A stretch of 12,438 nt of DNA. It comes from Roseburia sp. (GTDB lineage: Bacteria > Bacillota > Clostridia > Lachnospirales > Lachnospiraceae). Below the pieces are notes generated by a model that worked only from the letters and a program-made list of their open reading frames with translations, was not told where the DNA came from and did not search any database. The stretch is from positions 1 to 12,438 of the forward strand of contig JAGASC010000378.1 of assembly GCA_017621905.1 (NCBI GenBank). The letters are read 5' to 3'. Made by a program: the position numbers and the translations under genes. Below, in pieces: positions 1-7,010 of the stretch. The stretch's first letter is position 1. Every line of letters begins with the position of its first letter.

Positions 1-850
1 GAAAAATGCAATATATATGCTAAATAATTCAAACACCCGGGAGGTATTCCCGGGACAAATGAACAGCTTCATCGTGGAAACTGAAACAGGAGAGCTTATT
101 GTAATTGATGGCGGGTATCGCGGGGAATGGGAACATTTGCTGAACCGGTTAAAAGAAATATCAGGAAAAAGCAAACCGCGGGTGACAGGATGGTTTCTTT
201 CTCATGCCCATCATGATCATATTGAGTGTTTCATGGAAATGATTGAAAATCATTCGGAAAGCATTGAGATTGAAAATGTTTATTATAATTTCCCGTCGAA
301 GCAATTTATTGAAAGACATGACGAACTTTTTGTCGATACAATTCGGGAATTTTATGGGCTTTTGCCCCGATTTGCCGATATTGCGGTTATTGTGAGCGAA
401 GGAGATTGTTATGAAATTGGCGGAGCAGTATTTGAGATTTTGTACTCTCCAAATCCTGCATGGACCAATAATGCGGTGAACAACTCTTCCATCGTGATTC
501 GGTTAACGCTGGGAGGAAAGAAAATTTTATTATTGGGAGACCTGGGAGAGGAAGCCGGGAAGCAGCTTCTTGACAAGTATGGCGATGGTTTGAAAAGTGA
601 TTATTGCCAAATGGCCCATCATGGACAGGCAGGTATGTCAAAAAGCGTTTATCAGGCAACCGCGCCGGGTTTTTGTATGTGGTGTACGCCGTGCTGGCTA
701 TGGGACAACGATGCGGGAGAAGGGTATAACACGAGTGTTTTTAAAACGATAGAGGTGCGGAAATGGATGGAAGAAATCGGTGTAAAGAAACACTATGTGA
801 TGAAGGATGGAGACCAGACCATTGAACTTTGTGAAGAGAAAATGGGATAA
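1..850 (+). CDS. MBL-fold metallo-hydrolase, 5' end probably cut by the window edge
   Basis: This is a metallo-beta-lactamase-superfamily hydrolase of the ComEC-like or general MBL type; its substrate cannot be told. Counting from the ATG at 17, the metal-binding HAHHDH motif is at residues 63-68, the LLLGDLG strand with its Asp is near 171-177, and a MAHHGQ motif is at 199-204. Together these give the usual two-metal site. There is no signal peptide, so it is likely cytoplasmic. The ATG at 17 has no ribosome-binding site, and the frame stays open to the left edge (KNAIYM before that Met). Base 1 is a G that could be the last base of an ATG, so the true start is probably at or before the edge. 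It lies 49 bases before a sugar permease gene and may share its operon. A role in sugar metabolism is only a guess from context. Confidence 0.8.
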   Translation, partial: KNAIYMLNNSNTREVFPGQMNSFIVETETGELIVIDGGYRGEWEHLLNRLKEISGKSKPRVTGWFLSHAHHDHIECFMEMIENHSESIEIENVYYNFPSKQFIERHDELFVDTIREFYGLLPRFADIAVIVSEGDCYEIGGAVFEILYSPNPAWTNNAVNNSSIVIRLTLGGKKILLLGDLGEEAGKQLLDKYGDGLKSDYCQMAHHGQAGMSKSVYQATAPGFCMWCTPCWLWDNDAGEGYNTSVFKTIEVRKWMEEIGVKKHYVMKDGDQTIELCEEKMG

Positions 851-883
851 ACCATGGATCCGATGATAAGGAGGATTTTACGG

Positions 884-890
884 AAAGGAG
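884..890 (+). promoter_or_regulatory. Ribosome-binding site that sets a TTG start
   Basis: AAAGGAG lies 9 bases before the TTG at 900. A closer ATG at 895 opens only the two-codon frame ATG-ATT-TGA, and the next in-frame Met of the permease is residue 30, inside the first membrane segment. TTG is therefore the best start. A second purine-rich AAGGAGG at 868-874 has no obvious start codon behind it. Confidence 0.6.
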
Positions 891-899
891 TGTTATGAT

Positions 900-1844
900 T
901 TGAATCGGATAAAAACAAATCAGAAAAAAGATAATTTATTTCAAAGACTATTGAGGGATATAAAGAGAAACTGGCTTCTTTATGTCATGATACTGCCTGT
1001 GGTGGTGTGGTTTCTTATTTTTTGTTACAGACCCATGTATGGTGTTCTGATGGCCTTTAAGGATTATAAGGTAAAACTGGGAATTATGGGGAGTCCATGG
1101 GTAGGGCTGGAACACTTTAAGCGATTTGTCAATATACCTAGTTTCAAGAATCTTATTCGCAACACTTTGACGCTCAGTATATACAGTCTTGTGGCGGGAT
1201 TTCCTATTCCTATCATATTTGCGCTGTTGCTGAATTATCTGAGACAGCCTCGTTTGAAAAAAACGGTGCAGATGGTGTCTTATGCCCCCTTCTTTATTTC
1301 TACCGTAGTTATTTGCGGTATGATTGCTATTTTTACAGCGCAGGATACCGGTATTTTTAACACAATAAGAGGATGGTTCGGGCTGGAGTCTGTGGATTTT
1401 ATGGCAAAACCGGAGTGGTTTGCTGATATCTATGTCTGGAGTGGTATCTGGCAGGGAATGGGCTGGAGCTCTATCATCTATATCTCTGCATTGTCCGGCG
1501 TGGATTATGAACTGCATGAGGCAGCTATCGTGGATGGAGCTACTAAGGTTCAGCGTATCATTCATGTTGATTTGCCTTCCATCAAATCAACAATTGTTAT
1601 GTTATTGATTCTGCAAATGGGTTCGTTGATGGGAGTAGGCTTCGAAAAGGTATATTTGCTGCAGAATCCTCTGAATACGGAAGCGTCATCTGTTATCTCT
1701 ACCTATGTTTATAGTGTTGGTATGATTAATAGTGATTACGGATATTCCACAGCTGTGGGATTATTTAATTCAATCATCAATATTATTTTGCTGGTAACCG
1801 CTAACGCAATTGTGAAGAAACTCTCGGATGAGAGCCTGTTCTAA
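900..1844 (+). CDS. Sugar ABC transporter permease, LplB/YteP type
   Basis: This is an inner-membrane subunit of a polysaccharide- or oligosaccharide-type ABC importer (CUT1 family, LplB/YteP-like), 314 aa, the usual length. The N-terminal stretch, with RNWLLYVMILPV followed by YRPMYGVLMAFKDY and a GLEHF segment, is characteristic of this subgroup. The cytoplasmic EAA loop that docks the ATPase is at about residues 206-226 (HEAAIVDGATKVQRI then HVDLP). About six hydrophobic segments are visible, the first at about 25-42. Translation starts at TTG. The stop codon overlaps the ribosome-binding site of the next permease gene, so the two are co-expressed and very likely form a heterodimer. The substrate is not readable from the sequence; the neighbouring glycosidase-like gene suggests glycan fragments. 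No ATPase or binding protein gene is visible here. Confidence 0.92.
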   Translation: MNRIKTNQKKDNLFQRLLRDIKRNWLLYVMILPVVVWFLIFCYRPMYGVLMAFKDYKVKLGIMGSPWVGLEHFKRFVNIPSFKNLIRNTLTLSIYSLVAGFPIPIIFALLLNYLRQPRLKKTVQMVSYAPFFISTVVICGMIAIFTAQDTGIFNTIRGWFGLESVDFMAKPEWFADIYVWSGIWQGMGWSSIIYISALSGVDYELHEAAIVDGATKVQRIIHVDLPSIKSTIVMLLILQMGSLMGVGFEKVYLLQNPLNTEASSVISTYVYSVGMINSDYGYSTAVGLFNSIINIILLVTANAIVKKLSDESLF

Positions 1845-1858
1845 AGGAGGAGAGTGTG

Positions 1859-2773
1859 ATGAAAAGTACCTATTCGGGAAAGCTTATAAAGCGTTCCTAT
1901 TCCGATAAAATTTTTGATATTGTGAACACAATGATCATGATTATGTTGCTGTTTATTTTCGCCTGGCCTCTGTGGTTTGTTCTTATCGCTTCCTTCAGTG
2001 ATCCCAATCAGGTATGGTTGGGGAATGTAGTCCTGTGGCCTAAGGGTATTACATTGGATTCGTACAAAGCACTCTGGGAATACAAAAGCATCTGGACAGG
2101 ATATGCAAACACTATTTTTTATACGGTAGTAGGCACGGTGTTCAATCTCATCATCACCGTCTGTGCAGCTTACCCATTGTCCAGGAAAGATTTTCTGCCC
2201 CGCAAATTTTTTCAGTGGATGTTCATGTTTACCATGTATTTTGGCGGCGGACTGATTCCTACTTATCTGGTGGTGAGCGATTTGGGCCTTGTAAATACCC
2301 GCTGGGCTATGATCATTCCCTGTGCAATTTCTGTATACAATATGCTGGTGGTGAGAAACTATTTCATGAACAGTATCCCGCCTTCGCTGCAGGAGGCTGC
2401 TACGCTTGACGGAGCTAACTCGGTACAGTATCTTATCAAGATAGTGCTGCCATTGTCGAAGCCTGTTATGGCCGTAATCGCACTTTATTATGCGGTAGGA
2501 CACTGGAATGATTTCTATACTGCACTGGTTTATCTTTATGACGAGAAGTTGCTGCCGTTACAGACTTTTCTGAGAGATATGCTGATGTCCAGTAAGATGT
2601 CATTGAATAATCTGTCAGGAATGGATGCGGAGACGATAGCCAGAAAGATGCAGATTTCCCAGACATTAAAGTACAGTGCTATCATTGTATCTACAGTACC
2701 TGTACTGTGTATCTATCCTTTTATCCAAAAGTATTTCGTCAAAGGCGTTATGATTGGAGCTGTGAAGGGGTGA
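1859..2773 (+). CDS. Sugar ABC transporter permease, LplC/YtcP type
   Basis: This is the partner permease of the gene before it, 304 aa, of the LplC/YtcP (MalG-like) subgroup. Evidence is the N-terminal membrane segment at about 21-45 ending in LIASFSDP, the conserved MYFGGGLIPTYLVV stretch near 126-139, the EAA loop at about 179-199 (EAATLDGANSVQ then KIVLPLSKP), and the family's C-terminal QKYFVKGVMIGAVKG. The GTG at 1856 is also in frame, but the ATG at 1859 sits 8 bases behind AAGGAGG (1844-1850) and is the better start. The gene begins 14 bases after the preceding stop. It would form the membrane channel with that partner and rely on an ATPase encoded elsewhere. It is followed after 84 bases by the secreted GH99-like gene, which fits a single uptake-and-degradation operon. 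Confidence 0.93.
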   Translation: MKSTYSGKLIKRSYSDKIFDIVNTMIMIMLLFIFAWPLWFVLIASFSDPNQVWLGNVVLWPKGITLDSYKALWEYKSIWTGYANTIFYTVVGTVFNLIITVCAAYPLSRKDFLPRKFFQWMFMFTMYFGGGLIPTYLVVSDLGLVNTRWAMIIPCAISVYNMLVVRNYFMNSIPPSLQEAATLDGANSVQYLIKIVLPLSKPVMAVIALYYAVGHWNDFYTALVYLYDEKLLPLQTFLRDMLMSSKMSLNNLSGMDAETIARKMQISQTLKYSAIIVSTVPVLCIYPFIQKYFVKGVMIGAVKG

Positions 2774-2844
2774 GTGAACCCTTTTTGGCCTGGACTGAAA
2801 GCCGGGAAAGTTTCTCCCTGTTTCAAGGTCAGGCACTATTTTAC

Positions 2845-2850
2845 AGGAGG
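2845..2850 (+). promoter_or_regulatory. Ribosome-binding site fixing the start of the GH99-like gene
   Basis: AGGAGG lies 7 bases before the ATG at 2858. The frame is open back to a GTG at 2774, which would add 28 residues ahead of the signal peptide and has no ribosome-binding site at a normal distance. The site therefore places the start at 2858. Confidence 0.75.
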
Positions 2851-2857
2851 AAATTAC

Positions 2858-4942
2858 ATGACGAAAAGGAAAAATGTACTTGTCTTGTCAGTCATATTAA
2901 TGATATTTTGTGCTGTTGCTATGGCTTGGGTATTTATTGCTTATACATCTGCAGGTCCTGTATTTGCAGATACTGTGCCAGATGATACAGCTTCGGTGGG
3001 TGAGACGATTGAAATTGATCCGGATTCCTGGGCGGCAGTGGATGATCTGGGCAGAACTGTGAGCACCTATGATGAGGTGGGAGACACCAGAGAGGGAAAA
3101 TACGTAGGAATTTTTTACTGGACGTGGCATTATCAGCAGACGGGTACCAAAGCATACAATCTGACGCAGATTATGGAGGAATATCCGGAGGCGAGCAATG
3201 ACTGGAAACATGAGGCATGGGACAATACCGGTGCCGGAACCTATTATTTTTGGGAGGAGCCTCTTTTTGGGTATTATATCAATACGGATGAGTATGTGGT
3301 AAGAAAACATGCAGAGTTATTGGCAGATGCAGGCGTAGATGTAGTGATATTTGACTGCACCAACGGAACCAATATGTGGCCTTTGGGATATAAGACGGTA
3401 TTTGAAATATTTGCACAGGCAAGAGAAGATGGGGTAGATACGCCGCAGGTTGCTTTTATGCTTAATTTTGCCGGACAATATGACACGAAGGTCCAGCTGA
3501 AAGCGCTCTATCGGGATATATACGAAAAAGGAGAGTATAAAGACCTGTGGTTCATGTGGGAGGGAAAACCATTTGTTATGGCAGATCCTGCGTGTTTGGA
3601 CCTGACAAAGGAAACGGATGCGGCTGTGGCAGAGTTTTTCTCTTTTCGAAAGAATGATCCGTCCTATTTTTCAGAAGATACCACCATTGACCAGGAAATA
3701 TGGGGGTGGTGCTCTGTATATCCTCAGACCAGGTACGGGGTAAGGGAAGACGGTTCGGTGGAACAGATGACAGTAAGTGTGGCGCAGAATGCCAGTGAGT
3801 ACGGACTGGTGGCAATGAACGATCCCAGGGGCGGTGTATTTGGGAGAGCATATGCAAAGGACGATTATTCCTATACATATACCTATAAAAATGAAGCGAT
3901 TACAATAAATACGGATACGGAAAATGCATATTATTATGGACTGAATTTTCAGCAGCAGTGGGATTATGCCCTTGAAGTGGATCCTGACTTTATTTTTATT
4001 ACAGGATGGAATGAATGGATTGCAGGGCGTCAGGAACGCTGGCAGGACACGGAAAATGCCTTTCCGGATCAGTATACGGATGAGTACAGTCGTGATATTG
4101 AACCTACGAAAGGTGTTTTAAAGGACAACTATTATTATCAGCTTGTAAGCAACATCAGGAAGTTTAAAGGTGTTGATAAACAGGAGGCTGCAACAGAGAA
4201 CAAGAATGTGAATAAGACCATTGATATCAACAGCGATACCGATCAGTGGGCGGATGTAGATTATGGATATGCACATTATTCGGGCAGCACAATGGAACGT
4301 GATTCCAAGGGGTGGGGCTCTTTAAAATACGAGAGCGATACCATGAGAAACGACATTGTTCTGGCGAAAGTCGCATATGATGATGAATATGTATATTTTA
4401 TGGTGGAGACGGTGGATGATATTACGGAAGCATCGGATCCTGCGTGGATGAGGCTGCTGATTGATACAGATTTTACAGATGTTTCGGAAAACTGGGAAGG
4501 CTTCGAGCATATTATCAATAGAATATCACCGAATGGGACAAAAGCCGTTATTGAGCGGTCTTCCGGCGGCTGGAATTTTACGCAGTGCGGAACAGCTTCC
4601 TTTTCCGTGAAGGGGAATCGGCTGCAGCTTGCGGTGCCGCGTGCGGCTCTTGGCATGACGGAAGGCGGAAGTGTGCCGGCATTTCGCTTCAAATGGGCGG
4701 ATAACACAAGAGCGGATGGTGCGGTGGATGACAGCGGCGATATTCTTGACTTTTATCAGTACGGTGATGTTGCGCCGGGCGGACGCTTCATGTTTGCATT
4801 CAATACGGAAGAAACTGTGTCAAATAATGCAGGATTGTTCCAAGGCAGTTTTCCGTGGTATGGATGGCTTTGTATCGCAATTGTTGTCCTGGCAGCGGCC
4901 GTTACGGTAGTTGTAATTGTGACAAAGCGAAAGACAGATTGA
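2858..4942 (+). CDS. Secreted, membrane-anchored GH71/GH99-like protein with CBM9-like domain
   Basis: This is a predicted extracellular glycan-active protein of 694 aa. Residues 1-38 form a signal peptide or membrane anchor (basic start, hydrophobic 8-30, possible cleavage after VFA). Residues about 81-440 resemble the GH71/GH99-like TIM-barrel proteins found in many gut bacteria: KYVGIFYWTWH at 81-91, GVDVVIFDCTN at 159-169, WGWCSVYPQ at 282-290, and FITGWNEWIAG at 380-390. Glu386 in WNEW is a plausible catalytic acid by family analogy. Residues about 452-650 look like a CBM9-type beta-sandwich (INSDTDQWADV, DDEYVYFMVET, LLIDTD). A hydrophobic helix at about 669-688 followed by KRKTD would anchor the C terminus. 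The gene follows two sugar permease genes and precedes a terminator. The substrate is unknown; alpha-mannoside-type glycans are one option for GH99 relatives. The fold call is fairly sure, the activity is not. Confidence 0.8.
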   Translation: MTKRKNVLVLSVILMIFCAVAMAWVFIAYTSAGPVFADTVPDDTASVGETIEIDPDSWAAVDDLGRTVSTYDEVGDTREGKYVGIFYWTWHYQQTGTKAYNLTQIMEEYPEASNDWKHEAWDNTGAGTYYFWEEPLFGYYINTDEYVVRKHAELLADAGVDVVIFDCTNGTNMWPLGYKTVFEIFAQAREDGVDTPQVAFMLNFAGQYDTKVQLKALYRDIYEKGEYKDLWFMWEGKPFVMADPACLDLTKETDAAVAEFFSFRKNDPSYFSEDTTIDQEIWGWCSVYPQTRYGVREDGSVEQMTVSVAQNASEYGLVAMNDPRGGVFGRAYAKDDYSYTYTYKNEAITINTDTENAYYYGLNFQQQWDYALEVDPDFIFITGWNEWIAGRQERWQDTENAFPDQYTDEYSRDIEPTKGVLKDNYYYQLVSNIRKFKGVDKQEAATENKNVNKTIDINSDTDQWADVDYGYAHYSGSTMERDSKGWGSLKYESDTMRNDIVLAKVAYDDEYVYFMVETVDDITEASDPAWMRLLIDTDFTDVSENWEGFEHIINRISPNGTKAVIERSSGGWNFTQCGTASFSVKGNRLQLAVPRAALGMTEGGSVPAFRFKWADNTRADGAVDDSGDILDFYQYGDVAPGGRFMFAFNTEETVSNNAGLFQGSFPWYGWLCIAIVVLAAAVTVVVIVTKRKTD

Positions 4943-4993
4943 TGTGATGAAAGAGAATAGAATAAAGAAATATGGTAAAGAAAGCTACGACCC

Positions 4994-5023
4994 GGAGCAA
5001 GTCGAAAAACTGCTCCTTTTTTT
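4994..5023 (+). terminator. Rho-independent terminator after the carbohydrate block
   Basis: The stem GGAGCA (4994-4999) / TGCTCC (5011-5016) can be extended by GT/AC after a bulged A, leaving a CGAAAA loop. It is followed directly by seven T (5017-5023). It lies 51 bases after the stop of the GH99-like gene and probably ends that transcript. A second, longer-range pairing, CCCGGAG (4991-4997) with CTCCGGG (5027-5033), competes for the same left arm. Confidence 0.75.
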
Positions 5024-5064
5024 GTACTCCGGGTAAAACATTTGTTAGGAAATTTCCATTTCGG

Positions 5065-5093
5065 TTGACATGGGAAAAGCATTCGGTCACAAT
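5065..5093 (+). promoter_or_regulatory. Candidate sigma-A promoter for the redox cluster
   Basis: A perfect TTGACA (5065-5070) is followed after 17 bases by CACAAT (5088-5093), 4 of 6 matches to the -10 consensus. It sits between the terminator and the rhodanese gene, where a promoter is needed. The -10 is weak; a TATAAA at 5099-5104 is a better box but lies 28 bases from the -35. Between the promoter and the gene lie a palindrome TTACGTAA (5125-5132) and a small inverted repeat GGCGC/GCGCC (5139-5143, 5156-5160), either of which could be regulatory. Confidence 0.45.
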
Positions 5094-5183
5094 CAGGGTA
5101 TAAAAATAAATAAGAGACAAAAAATTACGTAAGCGGCAGGCGCAATCATTTTATAGCGCCAAAGCAAGAGGAGGAAACCCAGC

Positions 5184-5579
5184 ATGAGAAAAATAGCAGC
5201 ATTTATATGTGTGGTTCTGCTACTTGCCATAGCGGGCTGTGATGAAAAAAAGACGGAGGAAAACAACATGGCATATCAACAAGTAACAGCAGAAGAAGCG
5301 CAGGAAATCATGGAAACAGAAGATGATTATGTAATTGTGGACGTAAGAACGGAGGAGGAATATGAATCCGGCCATATTCCTGATGCAATTTGCATCCCCA
5401 ACGAAGAGATCGGCGATACTGAGCCGGAGGAACTGCCGGATAAGGAACAGCTGATTCTGGTATACTGCCGAAGCGGCAACCGCAGCAAACAGGCAGCAGG
5501 GAAGCTTGCAGCCCTGGGTTACACCAGCGTGGTGGAATTCGGCGGAATTCAGGACTGGTCCGGCGAAATAGAAGAGTGA
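5184..5579 (+). CDS. Rhodanese-like domain lipoprotein
   Basis: This is a single-domain rhodanese (sulfurtransferase-like) protein of 131 aa with a lipoprotein signal. The hydrophobic start ends in the lipobox IAGC, which would place lipidated Cys19 on the outer face of the membrane. The rhodanese domain runs from about residue 32 to 129: VIVDVRTEEEYESGHIPDA at about 50-68, and the active-site loop CRSGNRS with catalytic Cys95 at 95-101. This loop type is typical of enzymes moving sulfane sulfur or reducing persulfides; the true substrate is unknown. AGGAGG at 5169-5174 supports the start. The gene leads a cluster with a peroxidase and a rubredoxin fusion, suggesting a sulfur or redox stress role. 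A second ATG at 5268 with its own GGAGGA could give a 103-aa form without the lipoprotein signal. Confidence 0.88.
   Translation: MRKIAAFICVVLLLAIAGCDEKKTEENNMAYQQVTAEEAQEIMETEDDYVIVDVRTEEEYESGHIPDAICIPNEEIGDTEPEELPDKEQLILVYCRSGNRSKQAAGKLAALGYTSVVEFGGIQDWSGEIEE
5255..5260 (+). promoter_or_regulatory. Possible internal ribosome-binding site in the rhodanese gene
   Basis: GGAGGA lies 7 bases before an in-frame ATG at 5268 (Met29), exactly between the lipoprotein signal and the rhodanese domain. If used, it would yield a cytoplasmic rhodanese from the same gene. It may also be chance, because the codons for Thr-Glu-Glu-Asn-Asn naturally produce such a string. Confidence 0.3.
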
Positions 5580-5606
5580 ATGGAATCAAGGAAAGTCAAT
5601 CAAGAC

Positions 5607-5613
5607 AGGAGGA
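5607..5613 (+). promoter_or_regulatory. Ribosome-binding site fixing the peroxidase start
   Basis: AGGAGGA lies 7 bases before the ATG at 5621. An in-frame GTG at 5576 overlaps the rhodanese stop and would add 15 residues not seen at the start of this family, so 5621 is preferred. Confidence 0.7.
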
Positions 5614-5620
5614 AAAAACT

Positions 5621-6094
5621 ATGAGTATTTATGATTTTAGCGTAAAAGATGGTAATGAAAATGAGGTATCTATGGAAGAATATAAGGGCAAAGTGTTGTT
5701 GATTGTCAATATAGCTACTGAGTGTGGCTACACGCCGCAGTTGGAAGGCCTGCAGCACCTGTATGCAAAATATCGAAGCAACGGCTTTGAAATTCTCGCC
5801 TTCCCGTGCAATCAGTTCCAGGGACAGGCACCCGGCAGCGATAAGGAAATTGCAAGCTTTTGCAGTATGCGCTATGGTACAACATTCATGCAGTTTCATA
5901 AAATTGAAGTAAACGGTGACGGAGAGATACCGCTGTACCGTTATCTGAAGGATCAGGCAGGCGAAATACCGGGACAGGATATCCGTTGGAACTTCACGAA
6001 ATTTCTCGTAGACCGCGAGGGAAAAGTAATAGGCCGCTATGATTCCGCAATCACACCGGAATCTCTGGAAACAGAAATCGAGAAGTTGTTGTGA
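5621..6094 (+). CDS. Glutathione peroxidase family protein (probably thioredoxin-dependent)
   Basis: This is a 157-aa peroxidase of the GPx family, the standard size for bacterial BtuE/GpxA-type enzymes. The catalytic tetrad is complete: Cys35 in IATECGYTPQ, Gln69 in CNQFQGQAPG, and Trp123-Asn124 in IRWNFTKFLV. Cys63 in FPCNQF and Cys81 in FCSMRYG are also present; Cys81 aligns with the resolving cysteine of two-Cys members that use thioredoxin rather than glutathione. It carries Cys, not selenocysteine, in the active site. No signal peptide is seen, so it should act in the cytoplasm on hydrogen peroxide or lipid peroxides. It starts 41 bases after the rhodanese gene and ends 23 bases before the rubredoxin fusion gene, so the three are probably one operon for oxidative stress. 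Electron donor assignment is inferred from cysteine positions only. Confidence 0.93.
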   Translation: MSIYDFSVKDGNENEVSMEEYKGKVLLIVNIATECGYTPQLEGLQHLYAKYRSNGFEILAFPCNQFQGQAPGSDKEIASFCSMRYGTTFMQFHKIEVNGDGEIPLYRYLKDQAGEIPGQDIRWNFTKFLVDREGKVIGRYDSAITPESLETEIEKLL

Positions 6095-6117
6095 TAAGGA
6101 AAAAGAGGGACGATTTT

Positions 6118-6921
6118 ATGAACATGGACGTATATCGGAATTTATCTTATGGATTATACGTGATTTCTACATTAGACGGGGAACGGGGGACTGGCTGTAT
6201 CGCAAACAGTATTATGCAGATCACAGCAGAACCCGCCACCATCGCCGTGAGTATCAATCACGACAACTACACCAATCAATGCATTGCCAGAACAGGAAAG
6301 TTTTCCATCTCAATTCTGGCAGAGGATTCGTCCCCATCCATTATTTCGAAATTCGGTTTCCAGTCCGGCAGAGATGTGGATAAATATGCAGACACGGATT
6401 ATGTCGAAAGAGACGGACTTCCGGTGGTAAGTGACACCTGCGGATATCTTACCTGCAAAGTGATAAATAAAATGGAGACATCTACGCATACTGTATTCTT
6501 AGGAGAGGTCACAGATGGAGATGTGCTGCGGGATGCGCCGGCCATGACTTACGCTTATTATCATAAAGTGATAAAGGGCAAAACGCCGAAGAACGCGCCC
6601 ACATATTTATCCGCAAATGCAGTAACACAGCAGGAGCAGAATGCATCAGCACAGCAGGAGCAGAATGTATCAGCGAGGCAGGAACAAAATGTATCAGCAC
6701 AGCAGGAGCAGAATGCATCAGCGAGGCAGGTGCAAAACGTACCGACAGGGCATCCGGCAATAAATTCAGAGGCATACCAAGATGGTTCTGTGGATAAAAA
6801 GCGCTGGATTTGCAGTGTCTGTGGATATATCTACGAAGGTGAGACGCCGTTTGAGGAGCTTCCGGCAGATTATGTCTGCCCAATCTGTAAAAATGGGAAA
6901 GAAGTATTTGAGCTGAGGTAG
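6118..6921 (+). CDS. Flavin reductase-rubredoxin fusion (high molecular weight rubredoxin, Hrb-like)
   Basis: This is a 267-aa two-domain redox protein. Residues about 1-155 form a flavin-reductase-like FMN-binding split barrel (YGLYVIST near 11-18, GCIANSIMQIT at 26-36, CIARTGKFSISIL at 55-67). Residues 171-210 are five 8-residue repeats of the form QQEQNASA. Residues about 228-267 are a short rubredoxin with iron ligands Cys232, Cys235, Cys254 and Cys257 (CSVCGY and CPIC). The arrangement matches Hrb of Moorella thermoacetica, known to pass electrons from NADH to the flavodiiron protein FprA, which reduces oxygen or nitric oxide. No FprA gene is in this window. The rubredoxin is shorter than the usual 52 residues in its central loop. 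GAGGGA at 6105-6110 sits 7 bases before the ATG at 6118; a GTG at 6091 overlapping the peroxidase stop is less likely. Confidence 0.9.
   Translation: MNMDVYRNLSYGLYVISTLDGERGTGCIANSIMQITAEPATIAVSINHDNYTNQCIARTGKFSISILAEDSSPSIISKFGFQSGRDVDKYADTDYVERDGLPVVSDTCGYLTCKVINKMETSTHTVFLGEVTDGDVLRDAPAMTYAYYHKVIKGKTPKNAPTYLSANAVTQQEQNASAQQEQNVSARQEQNVSAQQEQNASARQVQNVPTGHPAINSEAYQDGSVDKKRWICSVCGYIYEGETPFEELPADYVCPICKNGKEVFELR
6628..6747 (+). repeat. Five tandem 24-base repeats encoding an 8-residue linker
   Basis: Units start at 6628, 6652, 6676, 6700 and 6724 and encode QQEQNASA, QQEQNVSA, RQEQNVSA, QQEQNASA and RQVQNVPT. The first four are near identical in DNA and the last is diverged. The period is a multiple of three, so copy-number change alters linker length without breaking the frame. 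The segment joins the flavin-reductase and rubredoxin domains of the Hrb-like protein. Confidence 0.95.
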
Positions 6922-7010
6922 CATTGGCCGTCCATCACCGACAGACAATGAAAAGAAACAGGGTTACTGGAACAGAACGAACCGTAACGAAACAGGAGGA
7001 AGTGACAGGT

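Noticed and set aside
387..659. Antisense open frame within the MBL gene, and similar antisense frames across the window
   Set aside because: They lie opposite well-conserved genes, lack ribosome-binding sites and show no recognisable protein features.
854..898. 14-codon frame MDPMIRRILRKGVL ending at the permease start
   Set aside because: Too short, no clear ribosome-binding site, and no family resemblance.
6600..6750. Tandem repeats considered as a CRISPR or intergenic satellite
   Set aside because: There are no spacers; the 24-base units are in frame inside the Hrb-like gene and encode its linker.
6963..6988. GTTAC/GTAAC inverted repeat in the gap before ldh
   Set aside because: Short arms with a 16-base loop and no T-tract; likely chance.
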